Assembly: GCA_036345935.2 (NCBI GenBank)
Contig: JADWOT020000002.1
Span: 19,496,342-19,560,341, forward strand
From: Taenia hydatigena
Lineage: Eukaryota > Platyhelminthes > Cestoda > Cyclophyllidea > Taeniidae
Length of the DNA stretch: 64,000 nucleotides
Reading direction: 5' to 3'
The notes under the pieces are model-generated. The model saw only the letters and a program-made list of their open reading frames with translations. It was not told the DNA's origin and searched no databases. Each line of letters begins with the position of its first letter. The first letter of the stretch is position 1. Positions 13,557-24,533 of this stretch are shown here, piece after piece. The position numbers and the translations under genes were made by a program.

Positions 13557-14667
13557 AATTCGAACAGACAGTCAAACAGAAGCCGACACATAGTATTCAC
13601 CTGCACAGTGAAGAGTGTGCAGGTGGACTTAAGAGGGAAGGACACATGCTTACGTGTTATTGTAAGGCGCCACGCTGACACAATCTCTACAAGGAGAACA
13701 AAGAGTAGGCAGTAAGTTAGGCACCAAACAGTATGGACAGCCTGCAAATTACAAAGTTGGAAGTAGAAGCAACGCGCTCACCTTCGCTCTTGAGAGAGTA
13801 AGCGTAAGGGTAGGAGATGGAACAGATAGGAGATGGTGCGGGACAAACTAAAGCGACAGTATAGAGTTGGAAATGGAAGGTGTTTGGCAACCCAAGCTAA
13901 GCTATGCCAAAACAACTGTTGGTCATCGGTACAGTGTGAGCTAGTCAGATTCAGTCTAGTCTGTGCTAGTCTGTTCTAGATTAGGAATCTTGGCACTATT
14001 TATTCATGTCATAATCAAAGGTAAGACCAGTGGTGAGATAAAGGGAACTTACTAAGAGGGCGTTTGCAGAGGATGAGGTAGGAGGAGAAGGCAGGGACGA
14101 CCTGGTGTGGGTTTTAAAGAAAATGAAGAGAAGAAAACCATGAGGAAGCCAGAGGAACAATGCGTTCTCGTGGCACTGAAGTGGAAAGTTAGAGGTAAGG
14201 AAATGAAATGCACGGAGCACACACGGTAGGACATAATGCAAGACGCAACACTTGAGAGCATATCCAGCCTAGTGGAGAACATAGGTGGCACTCACCAAAG
14301 ACGCGTTGAAGCGGGGTGTGGGAAAGAAGGAGGCGACAGGTGGGCTCCCATCTCTCCATTCCGAGGACGCCATCGGACCCTATTCTTGCGTGTGCCCTAT
14401 GATCCCTAATATCTGAGAGTAAAAAAGGAAAGACCTCATGTCACATCGCACGCAGTTGTTTCGGGCCTACTAGGCAGGCCAAATGAGGACATTGCATTAG
14501 ACTTGAATGGTATCGAAGAAAGGTGCCTCTGATCATAAGGCTCTGTCAACCCGAGTCTTTCTTTCCTAATTCATCCAAGCCTGTCACAATCTAACCTGAG
14601 TAGCTAATATAGCCTGCTATACTCCAGTGCAATCTAGTGTGATCTAGTCAGGCCTAGTCATGAACAA
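13050..14667. other. Spacer between D1 copies; no gene seen
   Basis: Contains a long CA microsatellite and purine-rich stretches. Open frames are short. A minus-strand frame at 13505-13747 looks like a signal peptide, but it opens at a TTG directly after an acceptor-like CAG and reads through the CA repeat, so I do not accept it as a gene. Confidence 0.45.
13506..13554. repeat. (CA)n microsatellite, about 24 units
   Basis: Uninterrupted CA dinucleotide run, the longest simple repeat in the window. Confidence 0.98.
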
Positions 14668-14922
14668 CGTGCTACACTGCTTCCACAGTGGGATATGGAT
14701 ATGGGGCACTTTGTTGCACTCCACTAGGTCTGTTGCTACTGCTGCCACTGTTTATTTAGTGCTCGTCAACACATGTAAGAACCATTATAAGCAAGTGCAA
14801 AACAGTTAACGCAGTGAAAAGTATGCATTAAATTAAAAGAATCGGCCACATACCCCTAAAGGTTGCTATGCAACTAAGAAATGGATGCCTCTGGTGCGAA
14901 TTCGCAATGTCGTGCTTGGACG
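14668..14922 (+). repeat. Direct repeat D1, copy 2
   Basis: Partner of 12801-13049, lying 1867 nt downstream. A strong hairpin begins at its last bases, which copy 1 does not share. Confidence 0.8.
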
Positions 14923-14972
14923 AGTCCCTGCTTTGCATCACGAACGACACCAGAGGCGAAAGCAGTTCGTCC
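14918..14972. other. Hairpin-forming sequence at the end of repeat D1 copy 2
   Basis: GGACGA (14918-14923) pairs with TCGTCC (14967-14972), and CTGCTTT pairs with AAAGCAG just inside, leaving a loop of about 20 nt. I checked for a hammerhead ribozyme core because of the nearby GAAA, but the required CTGANGA box is absent on both strands. Function unknown. Confidence 0.5.
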
Positions 14973-17224
14973 GAGGACGTGAATTGACCTGCATGCTCGG
15001 CTGAAAGAGACAAAGGAACGATTCCGATAGAGGCGAAGTAGAGAGAGTGGGAGAGGGGGAAGGAGGACTGGAAGTAGACACCGTTAGATGACTCTGCACG
15101 GCGCTTCAATGCAGCTCTTTATTTCCTCCCTTTCTCCAACCTTTTCATGAATCGATGCATTTACCCACTCACCTAGCCACTTCACTGAGTTAAATGCGAA
15201 GCATTTAGCTTGGTGGAGGGAATGTGGATTTGTTTTCAACAGAATGCTTGAAGAGGCTAAGCACAGCTTTTCCTCTCTACGCTTTTAGCGTGGGATACCA
15301 GGTGTAATAATAGCGACATGGGAGAAGAAAAGGAGGGTGGCAGAAGAAGAGGAGGAGGAGGGTTTGGTAGCACAACTTGCCCCTAATTTCTACTATATCT
15401 ATCTGGTTTGGTCCTCTGACGTCTCCAGAACGGCGAGGTGAGAGGTTGGAGTTGACGAAGAAACGAAAATGGAGACGACGGAAATGGAGAACAAAAAGAA
15501 GACCGAAAGCAAGTAGAAAACGAAGTGGGTTGGAGGCACTGATGAAGAACTGAATCACGGGAACGATGCAATGGAGCAAAATGAATAGGAGTAGGCGAAA
15601 GAGCGCACAGTAGAACATTCTCGAGGGTTGAGTGTGCGAGTATGTTCGACTTCTTTTAAGCTGGCACGTGTAAATCGATTATCTGCACGTGTCGCGTGGT
15701 GACTGGCTCCCAATGACGCCGACTGGTGTGGGCTTCGCACATCATTCCTTGTTGGTGGTGCTTTTGCAAGGGCAAGCATCACCTGCCTTTGTACTTTTCC
15801 ACCTCAAGCCACTTTCCTGCATTATTGTGCATGCAGAGGAGACAATGCCGATGTGCTTCGATTAAAATGCGCCGCCCTATCCAGATTGCCTATCCTCGAC
15901 CTCTTACTATCATGCTTTCCCATAAGCTGGTTACTTCTTGTGAATTCAGACCCTTCTCTGCTCTCAACAAAGCGCTCACCTCAATCTGAACGAAGGAAAA
16001 GAGCAACGGACGGTGAAATTAGGCCAAGGGAAGCGGATGGATGGACAGGATAATAGTGAAGTGATGTTGAATCGAAGAGTCATAATTGCCAATGAACCAA
16101 TTCAACTCTCTTGCAGCTCTTTTGTCGGTGTGCTCAAATGTGTTTGCAGGAACGCCTTGATAAACTAAGTTGGTGGAAGTGCAATATGATTCCAGTGGCA
16201 GCGTTGACAACGCTGTCGGTGATGTCGTCAAAAACTGGCCATCTTGACAAACGCCGACATGCGTTTGACTGACAGGTCCACTACCTTGCCAATTGGAAAC
16301 CATTCTTCACTAGATTTGGATATGGACTGCTACATATTGATGTGGCAATCATTGTCACGCTCTGCCTTCTCACGAAATGGTCCCCCACATGTCGTGACTT
16401 GGATTTGTTAATGTTATACCTTACAATTGCGATCCCTTAGGCAAACATAGCCGAACGAATGTTATATTTGCCTACTGTACAAATCTAGCATGAAGATTAG
16501 CAATATCCCTCTCAGCTATATCCGCTTACAATATCAGCCAATTTTCTCTGTGGACATGAAACGATCATGGGTGGAGTGGACCTATAAATAGTGGCATTGG
16601 TTTTCGAAATGGCCTGGCTCTCATACACAATAAGCTGAATGGATACGAAATCGTTTCGCAACAAAATATCGTCGGTGAATTAAAACACTCGTACACTGAC
16701 CTGTAATAATAACGTCGCATTCGACGGTGATGCATTACAATAATTAGTGTATTTTTACAACAATCGACAGCCCTACACAACATAATCTTGAGTAAATGCT
16801 AATATCACTTTTTGCTCACCCATTCGCGAGATTTTTCGCAGCCCAACTCGTCGTGGGTCGTGTGGATTGGTAAATGAACCGATCGGCCAGGCAGACAACC
16901 AGTGAGCAAAGAATGCACAGCAGGTGGTCCTATCGATTGTATTGATCCCACAACCATCAATTAACCACCAAAGGCGGATGAGTCAGCAACGAGGCGTCTG
17001 CTGAGAAGATCACAGGCCACTCATCCATTCGGCAGTGGCTTGAACAAGCCTTCACGTAGAGACTGTTAACGAAATGGGTCGTGGGAATAGAAGGCAAAAA
17101 CAAGGCGAGCAGCAGCGGCAGCATCAGCAGCAGAGTATCTAAGATTATTCGAATGAATGGAAATCAAATTGATGGATTAGATAAGTCGTAGTCAGGATCT
17201 CCAAATGCATTCGCCATCATCTAC
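14973..17224. other. No gene seen
   Basis: The minus-strand frame 15277-15618 (113 codons) is hydrophobic, but its composition follows a purine-rich tract and no signal/exon structure supports it. Nothing else is convincing. Confidence 0.4.
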
Positions 17225-17835
17225 GACAGAGCATCCAGACAGAATGTAGGCGCAGTGCAGTTTATAGGCAGAAGCACGTAAGATGGCAGCACCATTTCCA
17301 TAAACCACCCTCTGCAATCGCTACCTGCATGTTTTCAACTGACACATGTCCCTTTACTGACTATCAGTTCATCACCAGTACTAGGTAAATGATTCTCTTA
17401 CAGCTTCATATTTGGCCCACGCTAAAACCCAACTTAAACACCAACCCATCTAATAATGTCAACTCGCATGCTAGTGTTGTCAAGTAATGATTGCTAAGCA
17501 CCAAATCAGTACTATTGACACCCCATCTCGAAACATAGGCCAGACAAAGTGCAGGCTTAGTGGAGTTCAAAAGCCGAAGCACGTAAGATGGCAACTCCAC
17601 TTTTATAAACCACAACCTGCAATCACTATCAGCATGTTTTCAACTGACAAATGTCCCTTCACTGACTATTAGTTAATCACCAGTGTCAAATAGATGTCTC
17701 CTTTCAGCTTCGTAATTGGTCAGTGCTAGAACCAACCCTGCTAATAATGCCAACTCAAATGTCAATGTTGTCAAGCGACGACTGCTTAGCACCAAATCAG
17801 TGGTATTGACACCTCCCCTCGCAACTTAAGCGTAA
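17225..17835 (+). repeat. Tandem duplication, two units of about 305 bp
   Basis: Unit 1 (about 17225-17529) and unit 2 (about 17530-17835) align head to tail; for example AGCACGTAAGATGGCA occurs at 17273 and again, with changes after the first bases, at 17578. The units are clearly diverged, so the duplication is not very recent. No coding function is visible. Confidence 0.8.
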
Positions 17836-18056
17836 TGGCTAACAAGGTGACGTGTGCGGTGATGAGGATGTGCCTGTGTGAGCCCTGCCACATTCCTCTT
17901 CACGGACAGCTAAAGCTACTACACCTGGAGTAACTGAAAGAGGAGTAGATTCGTGAGCAAATCTCCTACCCTCTACGCCATCAGTTAGAGGTCGCCTTAC
18001 CGAAGTCAATTCACTTAGCGCTTGAATATCGTAGCAGCGGTCAAGGCCACCCGCAT

Positions 18057-18081
18057 ACCAACCAACCAACCAACCAACCCG
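18057..18081. repeat. (CCAA)n microsatellite
   Basis: About five CCAA units. Confidence 0.85.
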
Positions 18082-18185
18082 ACCTCAGTGAACGCTTCGA
18101 AATCACCATCCCTTCCTAAAGGATACAGATCGTACGCATTCACGAAATGGGCACTATACAAGAGCTGAGAAGGATGAGGAATTTT

Positions 18186-18206
18186 GTATATATATATATA
18201 TATACA
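18186..18206. repeat. (TA)n microsatellite
   Basis: About ten TA units. The rest of 17836-18744 shows no gene. Confidence 0.9.
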
Positions 18207-19588
18207 TTCAACGGGCAGAAGGAAATAAGCCGCTAGCATGGCCCAGCGGCTAGCCTACGCAGCTAGGGCAAGATGACCAGCCCTGTGACCCTGACCAAAA
18301 GCCGGTAGTACAGACAAACAAAGTGCTACAGTATTAATTCGTCGAATTGTGTCCTTTAGCCTATGACCTGGGTGCTCAATGTAAAGTTGCATCTTTTTAG
18401 TGCCCAACGGATTCAGTCTGCACTGTTGTTGTTGGATATGGCGCCAATAATTTCTCGTTACCTGTGCTCTCTTTTGGTCTTTTTCTTTAGGGCATCTCTT
18501 TTACTATGCTGCTTCTTTTAGATGTCAAAGCGGACTCAGCCTTCTAATAGCAAGAACAAGGGAGGAAAGATAAGAAACCCCCTACAGAATTACTGATACT
18601 TTTTGCTAACAACCCTCACAATATTAAGATCATGCATTTATATGTTATTAATATTTGTCGCCAAATTCCTCATTTGTACACAATTTGTAAATTGTCTTAT
18701 TAATACCTTTGCCACTTAGATTTAGCACGCAAGTCAAAACTGTTAAAAATAATAATAATTACTGTCTTGTTGATAAACATAAATAGTAAAAGTTCGTTTG
18801 CATCACCGAACAAACTTTAAAGTGATTGGCCAGGTGTGTACGCGGCTCGTATAGGTGCTGTGCATTTTTGGGATCACTGTTTTGAACTAATGAGCTGTCA
18901 TCCTCTGTCAAAAGTTGGGAATCTAGTAAGTTTATAATGCTTTATTATTTTTGGTTGGCTAGTTGTTCTTAGTTTGTTTTTTAATGTTGATTCGTTTTCT
19001 TTATACACATACTTGCTGGAGTAAATGTAAAGGCCCCTTAATGGGACTATTAAGACGGTTTCTTTTCAAAGGCAAGGTCTCCTTACGTGCACTTTTGCTG
19101 TATAGCGATAAAATACGACTGTTTTGGCATCCTGTGGGGCTGTTTATTTTTTTCAATGACGTTAGCATGCGATGATAGAAGAATGACTTTGTGGAGAGAT
19201 GTTATAACCTTACCAAGCGCCTGGCAACTACTTGCTAGGTGCTCTCTTGTGACCAAACACCTATTGTGTTTATACATATGTGCGCTTTTTTTTGCGTTCT
19301 TTGTCAGTTTATATGTTAGACCAACCGTTTCCGAAATAGCTGCTGTTGCTGTGAAGACTTTTTGTTTTCTATTTCCACTGCCTAATCGCGTTGATTTTTT
19401 GCTGCAAAATACTTCTTGCGATTAAGTAGGATTGTTTTGGCTGTTTTCAAGTGGTTTGTTACTTCAGTAAGAGTGAGTTTTGATTAATGCGGTCCAATTT
19501 GATGAATGGACCTGTAACTTTGGTAAAGTGAACGCAAAAACCTCATGATGTGACCGTCAGGGCGTTTTATTTCTCAACTGCGGTGCTC

Positions 19589-22280
19589 ACTCACGTACAC
19601 TTCTTGCTGTACGACACTTTAAGCGGCAAATTAAGATTGTTTTGGCAACTTGTAATTCGTTTGCTTTCTAATGACGGTGGATTTTGTTGAGAGGAGTTTT
19701 AACGTTGCTGGAAACGCGGCAACTACTCATTATTTTCTCGCTAATGAGTATCCATCATATTTATACACCTTATTATCCCTTTTTTTGTCCATTTTCATGC
19801 TAGAATAGACGTTTGAGAAGAGGCTGCAGCAGCGACGGGCAAGAATCTCGCCTTCGCTATCGCTTCACACATTTCTCGGGTAAGATTGGATTGTGCTTAG
19901 TGAGGTGTTGCTGTCTTTTTTGGGTGCAGCAATAGAATCGATGCGTGGTCTTATGTTGGGTGAAACGGTGCTTTTCGCGTTTACCCGTAGGTTCATTACC
20001 TCGAATCGGATGTGTGGTGACAGGTGCGCTATTTCCATTACTACGATGTGCGTGCTGTTGGAGCAGCACATGTGGATGGCGGAGGACCGGTGGCGGGACC
20101 AGGGTTATTTGTTGTGTTGATGTGATCCTTGCTGCGAAAGGTTTGTGTAGAGGGTCTCGGTGACGGCTTATTCGTAGGTTCCTCAGCTTTGACGGCATGA
20201 GTTGGTGTCTCTGAGTGAGGTAGACGCAGCAGTGGCAGGAGCGGAGGAAGACGGAGTGGCTAGTGGGAAGCTTTGGCATCACTACGCAGACTGTACTTTG
20301 TAGCAGTCTTAAATGCTTGCTTGTTAAGGTGTTTTGTTTGTGGGTATTAGCTTTGTAGCGCACTGGACCCTCGCACATCAGCCTTTCCATTGCTTGGTTT
20401 TTTTCCATTTCAGATGCTACAAATTAACTCTGGTGGTGTTGGTGGTGAAGTAACATTTGATGTGTGGAATGGTAGGCAATGCGAGATGTTGGAGTCATTC
20501 GCGGTGGCGGCAGCGTCTCCGTCTGGGTTGTGCGATGCGGATGTCGGCAGGCATGGAGGCCACGGATTACTACTGATATTATGTCTCCACCTCTTTGTCT
20601 TCGCCGGGCATGGGTGGCTGGGTGGTTGGGTGGGTGGCGGAGAGTGTAAAGGCTAGGGAAGCTCTGTCGTGGGTGTGTGAAAGAGTGGAGGAGACGTTCT
20701 CTTACGACGACGAATGGAAGCGCTATGGACCAGGGTCCACTGGTGGCAACTGCCGTATACTTTGCTTCCGCAGGTACAGAAATGTTTTTGTTGTGGGAGG
20801 GTGGCAGTTAATTTGTTGCTGACTGTATAGGTGATGAGTAGTGGTGCATCATCTCCAAGGAAGTAAGGAAGTAAGTGGGTAGGCGCCTACTGCTGAGCGT
20901 GTTAGACGCGAATCGTCGGAGGAGTGCTGTGTTGCATCCACTCCTACTGCTGCTTAGCCTTGAGAATGCGAATGAATTTAAGAGGGGTGAGTTGGTGGGC
21001 GTGAAGAGGAGGAAGCGAGGAGGCTGGGTGGCGTTTGGGGGGGAATTTGGCGTGGATCCCATCCTCTCTTCGGCTGGTTACCCGCCGGTGGGGGCACGTA
21101 TGCCAAGTGGGCGGTCAGGGGGGAGGGCTGTAAACTGCTAGGGCTAATTTGCAGTCGTCCCTCGTGTTGGCCTTGGGGTTGGATGTGCCTTTGTTGATCT
21201 GTGCTTTGATCTTAGGAGGAAGGCAGTACTCCAATATACAACAGGTCCAGAATCTCATGCAGGATGGGGCTTGGTGGGTGCGCTGCGGCGGCGCACTGGT
21301 GGTTGGTCGCGGCTGCATCGACAAGGGCGATGTCCCAACTCTGCTGTTCTTTGTTCTTCTGTGGGATTGCGCCTACGCCGATGCCTCTGGCGCCGCTGTT
21401 GCTGCTGCCTACGCGTGGCGTCATCGACGGCAGCAACATTCATTCATCCAGCGGCCCCTATCGCAACAACAGTTTCGTAGGCCTCTCGCATTCATTAGTT
21501 GTTATTAATGACGTCTACCCGTCTTGTGGATACACAAGAGCTTCAAGTTTTTACAGACTCACCTCGGATAATGTGTTTTGTCTTGGTGTATAAGCGAATT
21601 ATTTATGTAAAGTTCACCGCCTTTCTCGGTATTATGCAAAGCCTCCGTGCGGTTGGCTTGGTCATCGAAATGCAAGTGCTTGCAGCAGGTTGTATCACTG
21701 TTTGCTTAAAATACGGGTTTCTTGCAAAAAAAAACGGCTGGCGAGGTGTTGTTTTTACAGTTGTCGGGTTCCTTGTATCCCGAAAAGGCAGAAAATCTTG
21801 AAGAAAAGTACAAATAAGGTATTTTGCAGCCTTAAAGTACTGGAAGCAGGTAGTATTTGCGGTTGAACTAATGAGTGGAAAGGTTTAAACACACTTATTG
21901 GTGTACTGCCAACTGTGATCACGGAGAGAACGCTGGTTTCTCGCTAATGCGAACCCCAAACTTGGCAATAGGAAAAGGCGGATCGGTAAGCACCTCTGGT
22001 AGACTGTCGCATTCACTTCAAATAGTCGTTGGATCAGGAAGTGCGGCGATTAGGTGCTGCACAGAGCAATTGAATCCGTCCTTCCCAGTGGTAAGGGCCA
22101 ATGATTTGAAATTTGCATGTTTCATAGTTGTTGGTGAAGAATATTTCAGTGACTGATGCAGTACACTCGAGAAGGTTGTAACTATAGCAGTGAAGGAAAC
22201 AAATTTTCTAGCGAAACTGTGAACTTGTGTCCACCGGAGTGTGTGACCAAGGTGGCTTTTATTACAACCAGTGCTTAAGT
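19589..22280. mobile_element. 2.7 kb insertion within repeat R1 with 7-bp flanking duplication
   Basis: GGTGCTC occurs directly before the interruption (19582-19588) and again directly after it (22281-22287). Removing the block restores collinearity with copy 1. A short target-site duplication of this kind is the mark of a transposable element. I see no transposase, integrase or reverse transcriptase, and no clear terminal inverted repeats, so it is probably non-autonomous or a fragment. The middle is rich in G and T on the plus strand. Confidence 0.55.
19857..20408 (-). CDS. Longest open frame of the window, 183 codons, unrecognised
   Basis: ATG-initiated frame inside the 2.7 kb insertion. 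The predicted product is strongly basic and rich in His, Arg, Thr and Gln, with no hydrophobic core, signal peptide or recognised motif. Such composition often comes from translating the antisense of a G/T-rich region, so it may be chance. If it is real it would be a protein carried by the inserted element. I cannot assign a function. Confidence 0.15.
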   Translation of the reverse strand: MEKNQAMERLMCEGPVRYKANTHKQNTLTSKHLRLLQSTVCVVMPKLPTSHSVFLRSCHCCVYLTQRHQLMPSKLRNLRISRHRDPLHKPFAARITSTQQITLVPPPVLRHPHVLLQQHAHRSNGNSAPVTTHPIRGNEPTGKREKHRFTQHKTTHRFYCCTQKRQQHLTKHNPILPEKCVKR

Positions 22281-23127
22281 GGTGCTCTCGACTAGCTTCT
22301 CTCAATTTAATTATTTGTAGATAAGATGGCCAAAATTATGCGGTGGTGGGGTGGGGATTTTAATCATAATCTAGTATATAGCGTCTGTGTATTCCGACTT
22401 GCCGAAAGTAAGGGCATACATTTGCTTGGAATAATCATCTCTCATTAGTGTTGGGGTGATGTGAAAGTGAATGGGAAAATGGTAATGTTTGGATTGATGA
22501 AAATGGTCTCTTTTGCACTTGCAGCGAGCCAAGTTGTGACATTGTGCCACGAAGTGGCTTGGCAGACGCAGTGAGATGAATGCTCGGACCACTTTTCCGC
22601 CCGCATCGGCGGTGGAGGTGGTGGTGGTGGCAGCGGCAGTAGTGCCGGCGATCCTCCCTCAACGATCTATGGCTTCAATGGGCAGTCTTGAGGCGCTGTT
22701 TAGCGACTCACCCACCCACCCACCGGCCCATGCTCTGCCCGGCGCCGTCGAGGCCACAGGATGTTTGGAAGAGGTGGTTGAAAGTACCCTTCCACCTGTA
22801 CACAAAACCACACTTAAATTTATTCCCCTCTCCCGCTCTGCCAATGTTACTGCTGCTGCTGCTCCTTGCAGTAATACGAATACTTCCGTTATTATCATTG
22901 CTGCTACTATTCGCAATACTGAACTAGTGCTACTGTTGAAACCAGTAAAGGCGCCTTAATTCTTTGTACGTTTTGATTTTGCTGAGGCTAGCAGTTCTTG
23001 TCAACTGCGTTCGTGCCAATAATGAGTTGCCGTTGTTGTTTGGCGTTGCTTAAATGAGGAGTAATTATGCCCAACACAAACCTCTTTTTTTATTGAAGAC
23101 AATTAAACATATTCACATCTGATTCCC

Positions 23128-23744
23128 GTAAACATGCACTTGGCATGCGTTGAAGTCGTGGACAGAATGGAGTGTAATATGTGGTGTCGCTCTGATAACA
23201 AAAGGTGGTTGTGTACTTGTCGTCTCATCATCCACATGTGGTGATTTCTTTCGCAGTCTTGGCGCTTCTCAGTTACAGAAAGCAATGAGGGAATGAAATT
23301 GCGTTTTTTTAGTTAATATAACGCAGAAAGGGCGGATTTGCGTTAGAAATGATAAAACACCGACTCGGCATTATTAGCAGAGAGGGAGAGAGAATTTTGA
23401 AGGAAAAGCAGGGAACTGTGTCATTTCATGCAGTCTCGCGAACAATATTGCGGTTCTCAATGCAAATCATTGCCTCATCAAAAATACTGCCATCAGCAGC
23501 GATAGGAGCACCACTGAAATGCAAAGCCAACTGCATTGCCAAGAAAAGGGCCCTTCAATGATGCTCGTTCAGTAATTTTCTGTGATACAAATGCAAATTC
23601 TGCCAATGTCAAAGCGGCTTTTGGTCTTTGCTCGAGATGCCGGCTGAGGAGGAACGTATTCGAAGCAAATAAGTCAACGAAGGGTCAGACAAGTAGGGAC
23701 AGTTAATTAAATGTGGAAGTTGGCTGTGCTAGTTCGTATCTTAC
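23128..23744. other. No gene seen
   Basis: Lies downstream of the minus-strand micro-exon array, where its terminal exon would be expected. I could not find an open exon with an acceptor that continues the frame. Confidence 0.4.
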
Positions 23745-23772
23745 CAGTGTCAGTGGAAGGCCAGCGCAGGTC
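23745..23772 (-). pseudogene. Exon remnant related to 30807-30833, acceptor lost
   Basis: The bases upstream (ATCACAACGG) and the exon body align with the plus-strand exon (ATCACACAGG upstream), and both end TG before a GTAAG donor. The AG of the acceptor is missing here. Confidence 0.45.
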
Positions 23773-23970
23773 CGTTGTGATGGCGAGAGGCCAAAAAGAC
23801 AGCATCAGTAGTTGGTTTTAGCTTTCACCAATGCATCAACATTTAATTCACCTAAAATATAAACTTTGACCAGCAGAATTTGACGCCACGGTGACTGTTT
23901 CGCTGAAAATTGTGCACACAATCCTACATTGTTTGCTGAAATCAATAAATTGGGTGGAACGTCCACTTAC

Positions 23971-23988
23971 CCGGAGATGTTGTGCCCA
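23971..23988 (-). CDS. Micro-exon, 18 nt, Thr-Thr module
   Basis: Acceptor CTCCGTTAG, donor GTAAGT. Phase 1 reads GTTSP. Confidence 0.55.
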
Positions 23989-24061
23989 CTAACGGAGCGA
24001 GGAAAATGTCACTTTTACAATTGTTTGATGATGCCGATGGAGGGGGCGAATATTCACTTAC

Positions 24062-24079
24062 CCAAGGGCGTGGTGGCTG
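24062..24079 (-). CDS. Micro-exon, 15 or 18 nt, Thr-Thr module
   Basis: Two acceptors three bases apart (ATTAG and ATTAGCAG) give 18 or 15 nt; donor GTAAGT. Phase 1 reads (A)TTPL. Homologue of 29830-29844, which has the same TTAGCAG arrangement. Confidence 0.6.
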
Positions 24080-24362
24080 CTAATATGCGATAAAAAAGGA
24101 CGCCACATTTGGATGCTGAGTAACTTACCCTCTATTTCCAACCGAGGTGTGAAGCATTAAGACGAATCTGCTTAAGGTGTTTGCATGGAGCCAATGTGGG
24201 GCTGTCCATCCACACTGGATTAAGCAGTTATTTCAGGCCACTTTTGATGGCTTTGATAACAAAAGCGAGTGAGGTGACACAAATTTTAGTCTCAAAAAGG
24301 ATGGTTTGATAAGGTATCAGCAGAGTGAATGTTAAAACGGAAAGGCAATGAGAGCAATTTAC

Positions 24363-24380
24363 CTTTCTCTTCCTAGTCGC
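24363..24380 (-). pseudogene. Micro-exon, 18 nt, with in-frame stop
   Basis: Acceptor CCATCGTCTAG, donor GTAAAT. Its core resembles 29540-29557, but phase 1 gives Asp followed by TAG. Confidence 0.5.
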
Positions 24381-24503
24381 CTAGACGATGGAACATGGTT
24401 TACACGAAAGCAAATAAAGACATGGGATGCATTCTAGGCTAGTGAAATCCGCTTGTTCTGTTGTAGGTGGTGCTTGAAAGAATCACTTTGCATTCAAACT
24501 CAC

Positions 24504-24533
24504 CCCTGCATTCTACCACTTCCGGTGAAGTTC
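24504..24533 (-). CDS. Micro-exon, 30 nt, of minus-strand array
   Basis: Acceptor TGCCTTTAG, donor GTGAGT. Phase 1 reading gives TSPEVVECR. Homologue of 29368-29397. Confidence 0.6.

Larger units (their letters stand above)
18745..23127 (+). repeat. Dispersed repeat R1, copy 2, split by an insertion
   Basis: Its two parts, 18745-19588 and 22281-23127, match copy 1 (1-1690) in inverted orientation. The sequence between them has no counterpart in copy 1. The left part contains a segment (about 19085-19240) that resembles the start of the inserted sequence (about 19594-19735). The insertion may therefore be a relative of the repeat or may have captured part of it. Confidence 0.8.
23745..24533 (-). 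pseudogene. Micro-exon gene-like array, decayed inverted paralogue of 29171-30833
   Basis: Reading the minus strand, the order is a 30-nt exon (24504-24533), an 18-nt exon (24363-24380), a 15- or 18-nt exon (24062-24076/24079), an 18-nt exon (23971-23988) and an exon remnant (23745-23772). Each ends at a good donor: GTGAGT, GTAAAT, GTAAGT, GTAAGT and GTAAGA. The order and sequence match the plus-strand array: TSPEVVEC versus TSPEMEEC for the 30-nt exon, and TTPL and TTSP versus TTLL, TTAT and TTSS. Intron sequence flanking the 30-nt exon is also related. Damage: the 18-nt exon at 24363 reads a TAG in the shared phase, and the remnant at 23745 lacks the acceptor AG. A further donor at 24123-24128 has no acceptable exon. 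A live gene with other exon choices is not excluded. Confidence 0.6.

Noticed and set aside
13505..13747. Signal-peptide-like minus-strand frame
   Set aside because: Begins at a TTG directly after an acceptor-like CAG and reads through the CA microsatellite.
14910..15000. Hammerhead-like hairpin with GAAA
   Set aside because: The CTGANGA core is missing on both strands; reported only as a hairpin.
24129..24170. 42-nt exon before the donor at 24123-24128 (minus)
   Set aside because: Closed by a stop in the phase shared by the other exons, and its acceptor is weak. A 3-nt exon from the nearer AG seems too short to claim.
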